A stretch of DNA of 64,000 nt, taken from the NCBI RefSeq assembly GCF_003999255.1, contig NZ_CP034791.1:2830501-2894500 (forward strand), written 5' to 3'. This stretch comes from Caldicellulosiruptor changbaiensis (lineage in GTDB: Bacteria > Bacillota > Thermoanaerobacteria > Caldicellulosiruptorales > Caldicellulosiruptoraceae). The notes under the pieces were generated by a model. It was not told the DNA's origin. It was given only the letters and a program-made list of their open reading frames with translations, and did not search any database. Position numbers and translations under genes: made by a program. This document shows positions 27,658-36,320 of this stretch, piece after piece; within the stretch, counting starts at the first letter, position 1; the number at the start of each line of letters is the position of its first letter.

Positions 27658-28903
27658 TTGCCAAATACTTTAATCGTGGGCATTGATATCAGTAGTCAGT
27701 CAAATTCTATCTTCTTCATCGATGATGCCGGTAATCACTTGATTAAAAAACCTTTTTCCTTGCCTAATGATCAAGAAGGCGCTAACGAATTAATCAAAAG
27801 AGTTATTGACTGCCTCAGCCAGTATAATCTATCCTGTATTAAGTTTGGCATGGAAGCAACTTCACATTACGCTTGGCATCTGCACTTGTATCTTGCTTCT
27901 TCATCTGAACTGCTGCCATATAAACCAACTTTTTATGTTCTCAACCCAAGCATAGTCAAAGGCTTCAAAAAAATCTACACTTTCTTGCCTAAAACAGATA
28001 GCATCGATGCAATTATCATCGCTGAATGTGTCAGGTTCAGCAAACTCAACCCAACACCTTTGCCTGATTTTAAATATGCTGCACTACAACGCCTTACCAG
28101 AATGCGCTATCATCTTGTTCACAATCTAACTCGCGAAAAAAACAGAGCTCTCAATCTCATATACCTTAAATTCTCTACTTATTCTCAAGACTGTCCATTT
28201 TCAGATATCTTCGGTAAAGCTTCTTGTGCTATCATCGAAAACTTTACACCTGATGATATCGCTTCTATGCCTTTAGAAGACTTAATTAAATTCGTATCCG
28301 ATAACGGCAACAATAGACTCTCAGATGTCAATAAAATCGCTGAAATACTTAAAACCGAGGCTCAAGCGTTCATACAGATTACATCCTCTGTTGGCTGAGG
28401 CAAATGACTTAGCTTTGTCTATGACCCTTGAAAACATTAGATTTATGCAAGAACAACTTAAAAAACTCGACAAAGAAATCTCAAAACTTCTTAAAGCTTT
28501 CTCTCAAACATTAACAACCGTCCCTGGCATAGGAGATGTTCTTGCAGCCGGCATCATCGCTGAAATCGGTGATATCAAGCGCTTCAAAAATGAAGCTGCT
28601 TTGGCAAAGTATTCTGGCCTTGTTTGGACTCAGTACCAATCAGGCAACTTCAATGCCCAAGATGTCTCATTAGCTAAGTGTGGTAACCAATACCTGAGAT
28701 ACTATCTTGTTGAAGCTGCTAACTGTGTAAGGGTGCACACAGTACGCTACAAAGCCTTCTACAACAAGAAGTTCTCAGAGGTTACCAAGCATCAGCATAA
28801 ACGTGCCCTCGTCCTAACCGCAAGACGCTTAATTCCTTTGATCTTTGCCATGCTCAGCAAAGGTCAAATATATCAAGAAAGAGGTGATGTTTACAATACT
28901 TAG
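27658..28903 (+). pseudogene. IS110-family DEDD transposase, one frameshift
   Basis: TTG 27658 has AAGGAGG 8 bases upstream. The N-terminal DEDD domain shows GIDISSQSN (Asp), KFGMEATSHY (Glu), and LPKTDSIDAIIIAE (Asp-Asp). The C-terminal Transposase_20 domain shows TTVPGIGDVLAAGIIAEIG and YQSGNF, with the Ser nucleophile region. The first frame ends at 28398. The rest is read one base later, from SYRLHPLLAEAND on, so there is a single extra base near 28366-28371. Catalytic residues are otherwise intact. Confidence 0.88.
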
Positions 28904-29111
28904 TTAGTCCCAATTTTTTAATTTAATAATCTTTCCCAAACAAGCTGCCAGTTAAATTTTTCCATGCTGAGCGGCTCGGTATTTTATTGTCTTTTTTGCC
29001 CTAATTATCTAAAAAAATTTTTTAAAAAACCCCCTTGACATTATACCGTTTGTCTTTCTTAGCTCTGAAATTTACAATTAAAATGATTTAAAATTCCTCT
29101 CTTGTTATAAA

Positions 29112-29149
29112 AAAATTTTGGGTAGGATGGCTTTTTTCCCTCCCTACCC
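29112..29149 (-). terminator. Terminator after the Uma2-family gene
   Basis: GGGTAGG (29120-29126) pairs with CCTACCC (29143-29149). On the minus strand the stem is followed by AAAATTTTTTT, fitting intrinsic termination 6 bases after the stop codon. Confidence 0.65.
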
Positions 29150-29154
29150 ACTTG

Positions 29155-29730
29155 TTATATTTCAAAAATCTCATTCACATGTATTTCTAAATCAGGAAAA
29201 GTAGCAACCTTTATTATGTCCCCTTCTGAAAAAATCTTTGGTCTTCCATAGCGACCATCTGACTGCAATACAAAGCAAGTGATTATTTTATTTTCCGGTT
29301 CTAAAACCCAGTATTCTTTTACACCTGCCTCTTCATATTTGTTGAACTTCAAAACTCTATCAAGTCTGACTGTAGAAGGCGAAGTTATCTCTATTATCAT
29401 CTTAGGTGCTCCTATATACCCTGTTTTTGCAAGTTTTGATTTGTCACAGATTATAGTCAAATCCGGTTGAACAACCGTTGTGGCGTTTTCAACATCAATC
29501 TCATCTTTTGCTTCTAAAAAAACATCAAAAGGTGCAGAAAATATTTCGCAGTCTTTATCTTTTAAATAGTTGCCAAATATGAGCATGAGATTTTTTAAAA
29601 TTTTCTGATGCTGCCAGCTTGGCGCAGCATGTAAAAACAAAGTCCCATCAATTAGGGTATAAACTTTATTTTCAGAAATTTCTTTTAAATTTGAATAAGT
29701 TTTAATATTGCTTTTTTGTATTTCTTCCAT
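29155..29730 (-). CDS. Uma2 family protein (DUF820, restriction-endonuclease fold)
   Basis: The PD-(D/E)xK-type core is VVQPDLTIICD (~100), PKMIIEITSPST (~118) and a following KFNKYEEAGVKEYWVLEPE, the standard Uma2 pattern with Asp, Glu and Lys in place. The family is abundant in thermophiles and cyanobacteria and is thought to be a nuclease, perhaps mobile-element-linked; biological role unknown. ATG 29730 with AAGGTGA 6 bases upstream is preferred to GTG 29739. It follows the third piece of the broken SNF2 gene by 24 bases. Confidence 0.87.
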   Translation of the reverse strand: MEEIQKSNIKTYSNLKEISENKVYTLIDGTLFLHAAPSWQHQKILKNLMLIFGNYLKDKDCEIFSAPFDVFLEAKDEIDVENATTVVQPDLTIICDKSKLAKTGYIGAPKMIIEITSPSTVRLDRVLKFNKYEEAGVKEYWVLEPENKIITCFVLQSDGRYGRPKIFSEGDIIKVATFPDLEIHVNEIFEI

Positions 29731-29754
29731 ATCAATCACCTTCCAAATCTCTAT

Positions 29755-30424
29755 TTACTCTTCAAGAAGCTGCATGAGCTCATCTTCAGAAAGCTCTGTG
29801 ATGAATGTCTGGGCTGAAGAAACCACTTGATCAAAAAGATCTTTTTTCTTCTGCTGGAGTTCAAAGATTCTCTCTTCAATGGTGTTTTTGGTAATGAGCC
29901 TGAAAACCTGAACAGAATTTTCTTGACCAATCCTGTGCGCTCTGTCCATCGCCTGGTTTTCTACAGCCGGGTTCCACCACAGGTCATACAGTATCACAAC
30001 ATCTGCACCGGTAAGATTTAGCCCAAATCCGCCTGCTTTGAGCGATACTAAAAATACCTGTTTTTCTCCACCATTGAACCTGTTTACCATATCAATCCTC
30101 TCTTCTGATTTTGTTGACCCGTCCAGGTAAAAATACTCAAAACCCCTCTCTTTTATTCTTTCTTCTAAAATCTTCAGCATCTCTACCCATTGAGAAAAAA
30201 CAACTACTCTATGATTGCTTTCCAAAACATCTTCTAAAATCTCTTCAAACAGCTCAAGCTTTCCAGATGAGCCTTCATAGTTTTGCAAAAACAGTTTCGG
30301 ATGACAGCATATCTGTCTAAGTCTTGTTAATACCGAAAATATTTTAATCTTACTCTTTTCAAACCCTTTTTGGTCTATCTCTTTTTTGATATCCTCCCTT
30401 GCCTTTAAAAGATACAGCTTGTAG
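29755..30424 (-). pseudogene. SWIM-SNF2 helicase, C-terminal piece (3 of 3)
   Basis: The open frame begins YKLYLLKAREDIKKEI at the IS607 border and contains RQICCHPKLF and VVVFSQWVEML. These are followed by helicase motifs IV-VI (VFLVSLKAGGFGLNLTGAD; WWNPAVENQAMDRAHRIGQ) and a C-terminal SAQTFITELSEDEL tail. It lines up exactly after MTPEQENV at the end of the middle piece, so it is the third fragment of one gene and cannot be translated as an active helicase on its own. Confidence 0.9.
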
Positions 30425-30560
30425 GTTATGAATAGTGTTTAAAGTATTAAAAACTATTCAAAATTTTATTAAACACTATTCTTTGTTAGGCTATATTCAG
30501 CCTAACCGGGTGTAACCCCACACCCTCTATCCCCTCCGCAAATGCTTCGGGGAATACTTT
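30425..30560 (-). ncRNA. Candidate TnpB guide RNA (omega RNA) at the IS607 right end
   Basis: The tnpB 3' end and right end contain stacked hairpins: GGGTGT-GGGGTT-ACACCC and GTTAGGCT-GAAT-AT-AGCCTAAC. A final inverted pair follows, GAATAGTGTTTAA/TTAAACACTATTC (30481-30469 with 30442-30430). TnpB guide RNAs come from exactly this place, and the guide is the host sequence just beyond the right end, here beginning CTACAAGCTGTATC. Structure seen; function inferred from the family. Confidence 0.55.
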
Positions 30561-31682
30561 TCTTATAATGTTATATGCGCTGTTTACATCCGCATTTATC
30601 AAAATTCCTTTGTTACTCCTAAATAACCCCCTCTTTATCCTTCGACGTGGATTATAGTTTGTTCTATTTACTTCTTCCCCATCTAAAAAACTGCAACCAC
30701 TGGTATAATTCTCTTCTACAAGTATGAAATTTATCCCTTCTTCTTCGCATTTATATCTGAGCATGTTTATAAACTGATAATAAGGAATACTTACAAAATT
30801 TTGATTATTTACTTTGCCTAATTCTATTTCTTTTTTCCACTCCTTGTTATAACCAACTACAAGCGTATCTATATCATATTGCTTACACCAATTAACTACG
30901 AATCTGCTCATTTTGTGCATAAGATCTTTTATTTTGTTGTCTCTTTTTATTGATAACTTCTTGATTCTATTGCTGGTACCTCTATTGCCTACATAACTCA
31001 TCAGTTCTGCTTTTTTCTTGTTGTAATATTGATTTATTGACTTAATAACTTTGCCATTAATAACAATAGGCTTTATGCCTATGTTATTTACCAAAGTTAC
31101 AAAGTTATTAAGTCCCAAATCTATGCCTCCTATTCTTTTTGAGGGTTTCTTTGTTTCAACTACTTCTTTTTCATAAACTATTTCAACAACATAAACACTT
31201 CCTTTTGGTATTATCCTGACTTCTTTTAATTTGCCTTCTATTCTTGTTTTTAACTTTAAATCTGTTTTGGGAAAAGTTAAATATCTATCTTTAATTTTAC
31301 ATTGTTGATTTGTGAATATAGAAACGTTTCTTCCATTTTTCTTTTTATACTTTGGCAAGTTAGGTGTACCATTAAATTTGCTTTTATCTTTTTCCCATTC
31401 TTTTATTGCTCTAAAAAACGCTTTCCAGTTTCTATCGAGAAGTCTTAAGGTTTGTTGTGCTGTTTGTGCTGGTAAGTTTTTGTATGTTTTGTGTTCTTTT
31501 AACATCTTATTGAGCTTCCTGTACCTTATCCATTTTTTGTTGTTTATAAATTCCTGCCTTGTAATGTAGTTGGCGTAATTGTATAAGTTTTTTGCTGCAA
31601 AACACATCTTATCACAATAAGGCCATAATTCATGATTTTTATTTATCTGTATTTGTTCTACTCTTTTTACTATTATCTTCAA
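30486..31682 (-). CDS. tnpB: TnpB, RNA-guided nuclease of the IS607 element
   Basis: The 398-residue protein has an N-terminal bridge/REC-like helical region (residues ~20-110) and a RuvC-like nuclease split as IGGIDLGLNNFVTLV (Asp, ~187), FILVEENYTSGCSF (Glu), and ILINADVNSAYNI (Asp). The catalytic triad is intact. The usual CxxC...CxxC zinc ribbon is not visible: only one Cys remains, with NRTNYNPRRRIKRGLF in its place, a variant layout. TnpB nucleases cut the empty site left by element loss and favour retention. Confidence 0.9.
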   Translation of the reverse strand: MKIIVKRVEQIQINKNHELWPYCDKMCFAAKNLYNYANYITRQEFINNKKWIRYRKLNKMLKEHKTYKNLPAQTAQQTLRLLDRNWKAFFRAIKEWEKDKSKFNGTPNLPKYKKKNGRNVSIFTNQQCKIKDRYLTFPKTDLKLKTRIEGKLKEVRIIPKGSVYVVEIVYEKEVVETKKPSKRIGGIDLGLNNFVTLVNNIGIKPIVINGKVIKSINQYYNKKKAELMSYVGNRGTSNRIKKLSIKRDNKIKDLMHKMSRFVVNWCKQYDIDTLVVGYNKEWKKEIELGKVNNQNFVSIPYYQFINMLRYKCEEEGINFILVEENYTSGCSFLDGEEVNRTNYNPRRRIKRGLFRSNKGILINADVNSAYNIIRKVFPEAFAEGIEGVGLHPVRLNIA

Positions 31683-32274
31683 ACACCTCGCTTTCTAAAA
31701 GTTTTCTTATTTTTTGAATTTTTCTTTTGCTGTAGAATTTCATACTGTAACAGTGCAGCAAACTTATAATTTCTTCAATTATTTCCTGAGAATCAAGCTT
31801 CTCATCGCCAACTTCTGACACAACAACTATTTCAGTATTAAATTTTCTAAATAAATGTTTAAACAATTCAAATCCTACTCTGCTTAACCTGTCTTTGTAA
31901 GCTATAATAACCCTCTCTACTTTACCTGCAAGAACATCATCAAGCATTTTAAAAAATTCATTTCTTTTTTCAAAACTAATTCCACTTGCTATGTCAGAGA
32001 ATACCCCATGTATTTTATAGCCATTACTAAAGCAAAACTGTTTTAATAATTCAATTTGATTTTCCAAATCCTTCTTTTGTTTTGGGTTCGAAACTCTTGC
32101 GTAAATATATGTTTTTCTTTCAATCCCTTTCATAAAAATTTTGTATACGTCTTCTTCATTATAATCATAAAATCCATTTGGCATAACTGTTACTCTTATT
32201 TTTCCTTCTTTTACATATTTGGTTAGCGTTGGCCTTGATATTTTTAATAATTCCAGAACCTCTTTTGCTTTCAT
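31639..32274 (-). CDS. tnpA: IS607-type serine recombinase
   Basis: Residues 1-55 form a MerR-like HTH (MKAKEVLELLKISRPTLTKY), the signature order of IS607 TnpA, with DNA-binding before the catalytic domain. The resolvase domain follows, with TYIYARVSNPKQKKDLENQI (catalytic Ser and Arg) and IIAYKDRLSRVGFELF. ATG 32274 is chosen because GGGTGA lies ~8 bases before it and family members start at MKAKEVL; a GTG at 32310 is possible. The gene overlaps tnpB. Confidence 0.9.
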   Translation of the reverse strand: MKAKEVLELLKISRPTLTKYVKEGKIRVTVMPNGFYDYNEEDVYKIFMKGIERKTYIYARVSNPKQKKDLENQIELLKQFCFSNGYKIHGVFSDIASGISFEKRNEFFKMLDDVLAGKVERVIIAYKDRLSRVGFELFKHLFRKFNTEIVVVSEVGDEKLDSQEIIEEIISLLHCYSMKFYSKRKIQKIRKLLESEVFEDNSKKSRTNTDK

Positions 32275-32381
32275 ATTTGTATCACCCATAAATATTGTAG
32301 CATAACTCACGAAGCAAAGTAAATATATTTTATTAAAAAACTTTAATATGTTTAAAACCCTTTATTATTTTTTGTCACTAT

Positions 32382-34162
32382 ACATTCTCTTGCTCAGGTG
32401 TCATATTAACTTCAAGGTTGGTTTCAATCTTTTCTGGAAGCTCAAGCAGAACATCTTTTTTGAGTCTTCTTAGAACAAAAGGTGATATCATCTTCTGAAG
32501 AAGCATTAGAGCATTTTCATCATTTTGTTTTACAATTGGTTTTTCAAACCTCTCAGAAAACCTTGTGTGCGTCCCAAGATACCCCGGAAGCACAAAGTCA
32601 AATATTGACCACAGCTCAGATAAATTATTCTCTATCGGCGTGCCTGTCAGGGCAAAACAGCATTTTGCGTTTATTCTGCTGACAGACTCTTTGCTTAGCG
32701 ACTGTGGATTTTTTATGTGCTGAGCTTCATCTACAATGCACACTGAAAACTCTATGTCTTTGTATAGATCAACATCTCTTTTCAAAAGCGTATATGAGGT
32801 AATGACTATATCAAAATCTTTTATTCTCTGAATTATCTCGCTTCTTTTGTCAGGTGTTCCGTCAACCACCACTGTTTTCAAATCAGGTGTAAACTTTTGA
32901 GCTTCTTGCTGCCAGTTGTAAACAAGAGAAGTTGGTGCAACAACCAAACAAGGTCCTGCTATCTTATCCTTGCATGCTGATATAAACGACAAAACCTGCA
33001 GTGTCTTGCCAAGCCCCATGTCATCTGCCAAAATGCCGCCAAAACCATTCAAATAAAGATGCGAAAGCCACCTCACACCAACTTTTTGATATTCTCTTAG
33101 CAGTTTGCTGATATGCTTGGGAATTTCAACTGAAGTATCTTCTACATTCTTCATCCTCTGAACGTAAATATCAAAAGCATCATCTCTTGAAACACCAATA
33201 TTTGACTTCTCAAGCACCTCAGATAAATAAATTGCATGAAACTTGCTAAAAACAGCCTTTCCTTTTTTGAGGTCTTTCTTAAGAATATCAAGATCTTTTA
33301 CTATATTTTGAATCTTTTCAAGCTCTGGATCATCTAAAAGTAGGATTGTACCATCTTTCAGCCTGTGATATTTCTTTTTCTCTTCTAAAGAAGCCAGAAC
33401 GTCTGGCACTTCATCCTGTGGAATATCCTCAGCAGAAAGCCAGAATTCTATCGATGCATGATTTAAGCTCACCTTTACATTGAACTTTGTCTTTTTCTTT
33501 ATTTTGAAACTTTTAAAAGTTTCTGAATAGTACACATCTGCAATATTCATCAGAGTTGAAAGTCCATTTGTGACAAAATTAAAAATCTTTTCTTCATCCT
33601 CTAAAATATATTGCTTCTTTTGATTTCTTTCAAATCCATAGGCTGTAAATATATATGCAATTTTAAGCTCTTTTACTAAATCTCTCTTTAATCCTGCTTT
33701 TTCAATATCCAAATCAGTTGACCCATCTGTATATTTTATCTGCGCACAAATGCCTTTTTTGTAAGTATCAAATAAAACCTTTAATTTCAGCTCTTCATCC
33801 TTTAATTCTAAAAACTCTTTTACTTTTTGTGACATTTCAAATCTGCAATACTCTTTAGCAACAGGATAAACAATTTCTATAAATTCTTTTAAATCTTCTT
33901 TATTTAATTTTATCTCTCCCTGCATTTCATCTGCTGCAAATTCAACACAATTGTAGTAAAAAAGAGGATAAATTATGAAATTCTGCGGTTCTTTTAGCAC
34001 AGTCAGAGTATCTTTGTATATTACAAACCTTGCTCTTTGTTTCCAGTCAAGCACATCTGCTTCTTTTAAAAACTCAGATTTTATGTTGGCTTCTTCTTCA
34101 TTCATATCCACAAAAATATCAATATCTACTGGTTTGGTAATATCTACCTTTATCTTCTTATA
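32382..34162 (-). pseudogene. SWIM-SNF2 helicase, middle piece (2 of 3)
   Basis: This ~590-codon open segment lies between the two insertions. It holds a helical linker region, then YQKVGVRWLSHLYLNGFGG (Q-motif), ILADDMGLGKT (Walker A / motif I), and VVAPTSLVYNWQQEA. After these come VCIVDEAQHIKNP (DEAQ motif II), CFALTGTPIENN (III) and FVLRRLKKDVLLELPEK. Both ends run into transposons. Its first 16 codons (YKKIKVDITKPVDIDI) duplicate the last codons of piece 1 because of the 49-bp repeat. Confidence 0.9.
34114..34162. repeat. 49-bp direct repeat, left copy, flanking IS copy B
   Basis: Identical by eye to 35276-35324 and immediately outside the IS ends. It codes for YKKIKVDITKPVDIDI of the helicase. 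It is far longer than the 12-bp duplication of copy A. Confidence 0.9.
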
Positions 34163-34210
34163 GGTTGTTGAATAAAAAATATTACCAACAATACATAAAA
34201 TAAACAAAAG

Positions 34211-35155
34211 TTATTGATTCCATTCATAAGCGAAAGAAAACTTCTTACCTTCTAACTTTCTAAGAAGTTGCTCAAATAGAAAAGTAATTAGTATCCAATC
34301 AATATACCTTTTATAATTTCTAAATCCCTTGAGCCTCACATTCTCAAGATTATATTCACCTTTTAATTTGCTAAATAGTCTTTCAATCTTTGTTCTCTGC
34401 TTGTATAGCTTTTTACCCTCTTCAGTTTCTAAAAATCTTATGTTCTTGCTTCTAAAACTATTGCTAACATTGTTTTTATTTTTCATGTTTCTTTTGTTTA
34501 TCCCAGCAACAAATTTAACTTTAAGCTCATTTGCTATATTAAACCATCTGCTACAATCGTATCCCGCATCTGCTAATACAATCTCACAGCCAAAGCCCCA
34601 TGCCCTATACAAAAGCTCTTCTTGTCTTGAGTCATGTTCATTTGCCCCTGTTAAAATCCAGAAAAGTGGTATTACTTCTTCTTTACCTGTACACAAAAGA
34701 TGTAATTTGTATCCCCTGAAAAATCCTATTGTAATATGTATACCTATTTTTGCTTCTGAATCATTTTTGGCACTTCTCAGCGGCGTAGAGTCTACTATCG
34801 CTATACTCATATCAGGTTCTATCTTAGCTATTAATATGTCTTTTATATCTTGCATGTATTCTTTTTCTATTTTTCTTGACAACTTTGCAAAATATGAATA
34901 GTCCGGACTTTCTTCTATACCTACTACTTGCTTAAACTCTGTGTCTTGATTTATTCGATATTCTAATTCTCTGAAACTCTTTATCCCCTTTTTAACTTTA
35001 TAAACCAAACAAGCTATTATCTGAAACAGATTAAATTTCCTCGGTCGTCCCCTTCTATTTTGCTTTATCTTCCTCGATAAAACTTCAGTAACCTTTTTTA
35101 TTACAAAAAGCAGCTTTAAAAATTTCTTATTTTGTGCTTTAATATTCTTAGTCAT
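34211..35155 (-). CDS. DDE transposase (IS4/IS5-like), copy B
   Basis: The 314-residue transposase has RRGRPRKFNLFQIIACLVY, catalytic Asp in AIVDSTPLRSAKND and VLADAGYDCSRWF, and Glu in QRTKIERLFSKLKGEYNLENV. ATG 35155 has GGGGG exactly 6 bases upstream. It differs from copy A at scattered residues only (R/K, H/Q and a short NVSNSF patch), so the two insertions derive from a recent common source. Confidence 0.93.
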   Translation of the reverse strand: MTKNIKAQNKKFLKLLFVIKKVTEVLSRKIKQNRRGRPRKFNLFQIIACLVYKVKKGIKSFRELEYRINQDTEFKQVVGIEESPDYSYFAKLSRKIEKEYMQDIKDILIAKIEPDMSIAIVDSTPLRSAKNDSEAKIGIHITIGFFRGYKLHLLCTGKEEVIPLFWILTGANEHDSRQEELLYRAWGFGCEIVLADAGYDCSRWFNIANELKVKFVAGINKRNMKNKNNVSNSFRSKNIRFLETEEGKKLYKQRTKIERLFSKLKGEYNLENVRLKGFRNYKRYIDWILITFLFEQLLRKLEGKKFSFAYEWNQ

Positions 35156-35161
35156 CTTTTT

Positions 35162-35216
35162 CCCCCTTGTGTTTTGTTGTGGTTTTCTCTTAAATTAAAA
35201 TTATAACACAAGGGGG
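35162..35216 (-). promoter_or_regulatory. Hairpin covering the transposase ribosome site (copy B)
   Basis: CCCCCTTGTGTT (35162-35173) pairs perfectly with AACACAAGGGGG (35205-35216), a 12-bp stem. On the transposase strand the 3' arm is the SD AAGGGGG, 6 bases from the ATG, and TATAAT (35205-35200) lies at the loop edge. Transcripts starting there would omit the 5' arm. The hairpin also ends in a T-run on the plus strand and may stop transcription entering from the other side. Confidence 0.65.
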
Positions 35217-35275
35217 CTTTTTTCTTTTGTTACTATGTTTACTCTATATGGTTATTTCTTTTATTCAACAACCTC

Positions 35276-35324
35276 AAATATCAATATCTACTGGTTTGGT
35301 AATATCTACCTTTATCTTCTTATA
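35276..35324. repeat. 49-bp direct repeat, right copy
   Basis: Second copy of the 34114-34162 sequence, adjacent to the right IS end. It ends the first helicase piece with YKKIKVDITKPVDIDI. Confidence 0.9.
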
Positions 35325-36272
35325 TTCATTTCCTTCGCCGTAAGCTGCAAAGATTTCTTGTCTGTTTATAAGATTGAAAAAGTCTTCCCACAAGGCATAG
35401 GGAATACTAAGATATTGGGCTGAGAAAATAACTGGCTTTATATTCTTAAGTTTGTAAATAAACTCTAAAAGTTTTTTGTCTTCTTCCGGAAATACATGTA
35501 TAAATGGATTATATACAAACTTTTTCCCAAATTGATATTCAATTTTATTAATATAGGCTTCTGAAAAATCACCTATATCTTTGATAAAATATTCCTTCCC
35601 TATATCTTCAGAGTATATCTTAAACCTCATATTTAAGGCATCAACAGATACTGACTCTATTATCTTCTTTAAATATACATTCGGTTTTATATCTATTTCT
35701 GATATAAGTCTTGTCATTGCATGTGCATAAGTACTTTTTATCTTTTCAAGTCTTTTTTTAAACTCTGTCCTTCTTCTTTGCCTCTCTTCCTCTTCAAACT
35801 TCTTTTTCAATTCCAAAAAAATAGGTGTTGGATAATCTACAACTTCAACCTCACCTTTAGAAAGAGCTTTTAAAAGAGCAACCGAATGTTTGCAAAGTCC
35901 TTTGTAGGTCTGAGCTGCTTTGCATTCACACCAAAATCCAACTTTATAAATGCTTGCTTTTAAATTATTCTCTTCTCCCTCAGTATCAACGTCAAGATCA
36001 AGGATGACATTATATGGATCTGTATCACCTTCTACCTTTGCTTCAGCTATCATAAGCTCTGGATTAAATTTTGGATTCTTTACTCTTCCGTGATTGTAAA
36101 GCTGTATTCCTCGAATATAAACATTATCATTTGAAGCGAGTCTTCTTATCATGTAATCTGTTATTGAGGCATATATTTTTTTTGCTAATTCCTGTACCAA
36201 CGTTCTCAGCTCCTGTGCTTTTTTAAGTTTTGATAATTCTAAAATTTTCTGTACACCTTTCAATTTTATCAT
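35276..36272 (-). pseudogene. SWIM-SNF2 helicase, N-terminal piece (1 of 3)
   Basis: This N-terminal ~332-residue piece has RGIQLYNHGRVKN, then a SWIM zinc finger: YKVGFWCECKAAQTYKGLCK continuing HSVALLKAL (C-x-C...C-x-H). The frame ends inside the IS. ATG 36272 lacks a visible SD; TTG 36200 has AGGAG 9 bases upstream and may be the true start. With pieces 2 and 3 the intact protein would be ~1130 residues, the usual size for SWIM-SNF2 proteins of this group. Confidence 0.88.
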
Positions 36273-36293
36273 ATTGAAGAATCAAAATAAAAA

Positions 36294-36320
36294 CAAAAAA
36301 AGCAGGCTTTTTACCTGCTT
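36294..36320 (-). terminator. Terminator overlapping the stop of the first TPM gene
   Basis: AAGCAGG (36300-36306) pairs with CCTGCTT (36314-36320). On the minus strand the stem runs through the last codons and stop and ends in TTTTTTT. The related palindrome at 38183-38207 behind the second TPM gene lacks the U-run. Confidence 0.75.

Larger units (their letters stand above)
27380..28990 (+). mobile_element. IS110-family insertion sequence (limits approximate)
   Basis: The element is made up of a ~270-base structured non-coding left end, a DEDD transposase gene (27658-28903) and a short right end. IS110 elements lack conventional inverted repeats and do not create reliable target duplications, so the ends given are estimates from where the structured DNA begins and coding ends. 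The transposase carries one frameshift, so this copy is probably not autonomous. Confidence 0.75.
30425..32381 (-). mobile_element. IS607-type element (serine recombinase tnpA + tnpB) inside the SNF2 gene
   Basis: The element has tnpA (31639-32274) and tnpB (30486-31682) on the minus strand, overlapping by 44 bases, with a short left end and a ~60-base right end. The helicase frame is continuous on either side (ENV joined to YKLYLL) with no target duplication, as expected for IS607. The precise crossover dinucleotide is ambiguous by 1-3 bases. Confidence 0.88.
34163..35275 (-). mobile_element. DDE insertion sequence, copy B, inside the SNF2 gene
   Basis: The 1113-bp element has the same GGTTGTTGAATAAAA terminal repeat as copy A at 34163-34177 and its complement at the other end. 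Its target duplication is 49 bp (34114-34162 and 35276-35324). It encodes an intact 314-residue transposase with a well-placed ribosome site, so this is the better candidate for an active copy. Confidence 0.93.

Noticed and set aside
34329-34901. 190-codon plus-strand frame inside IS copy B
   Set aside because: Mirror of the transposase; no SD and no recognisable domain.
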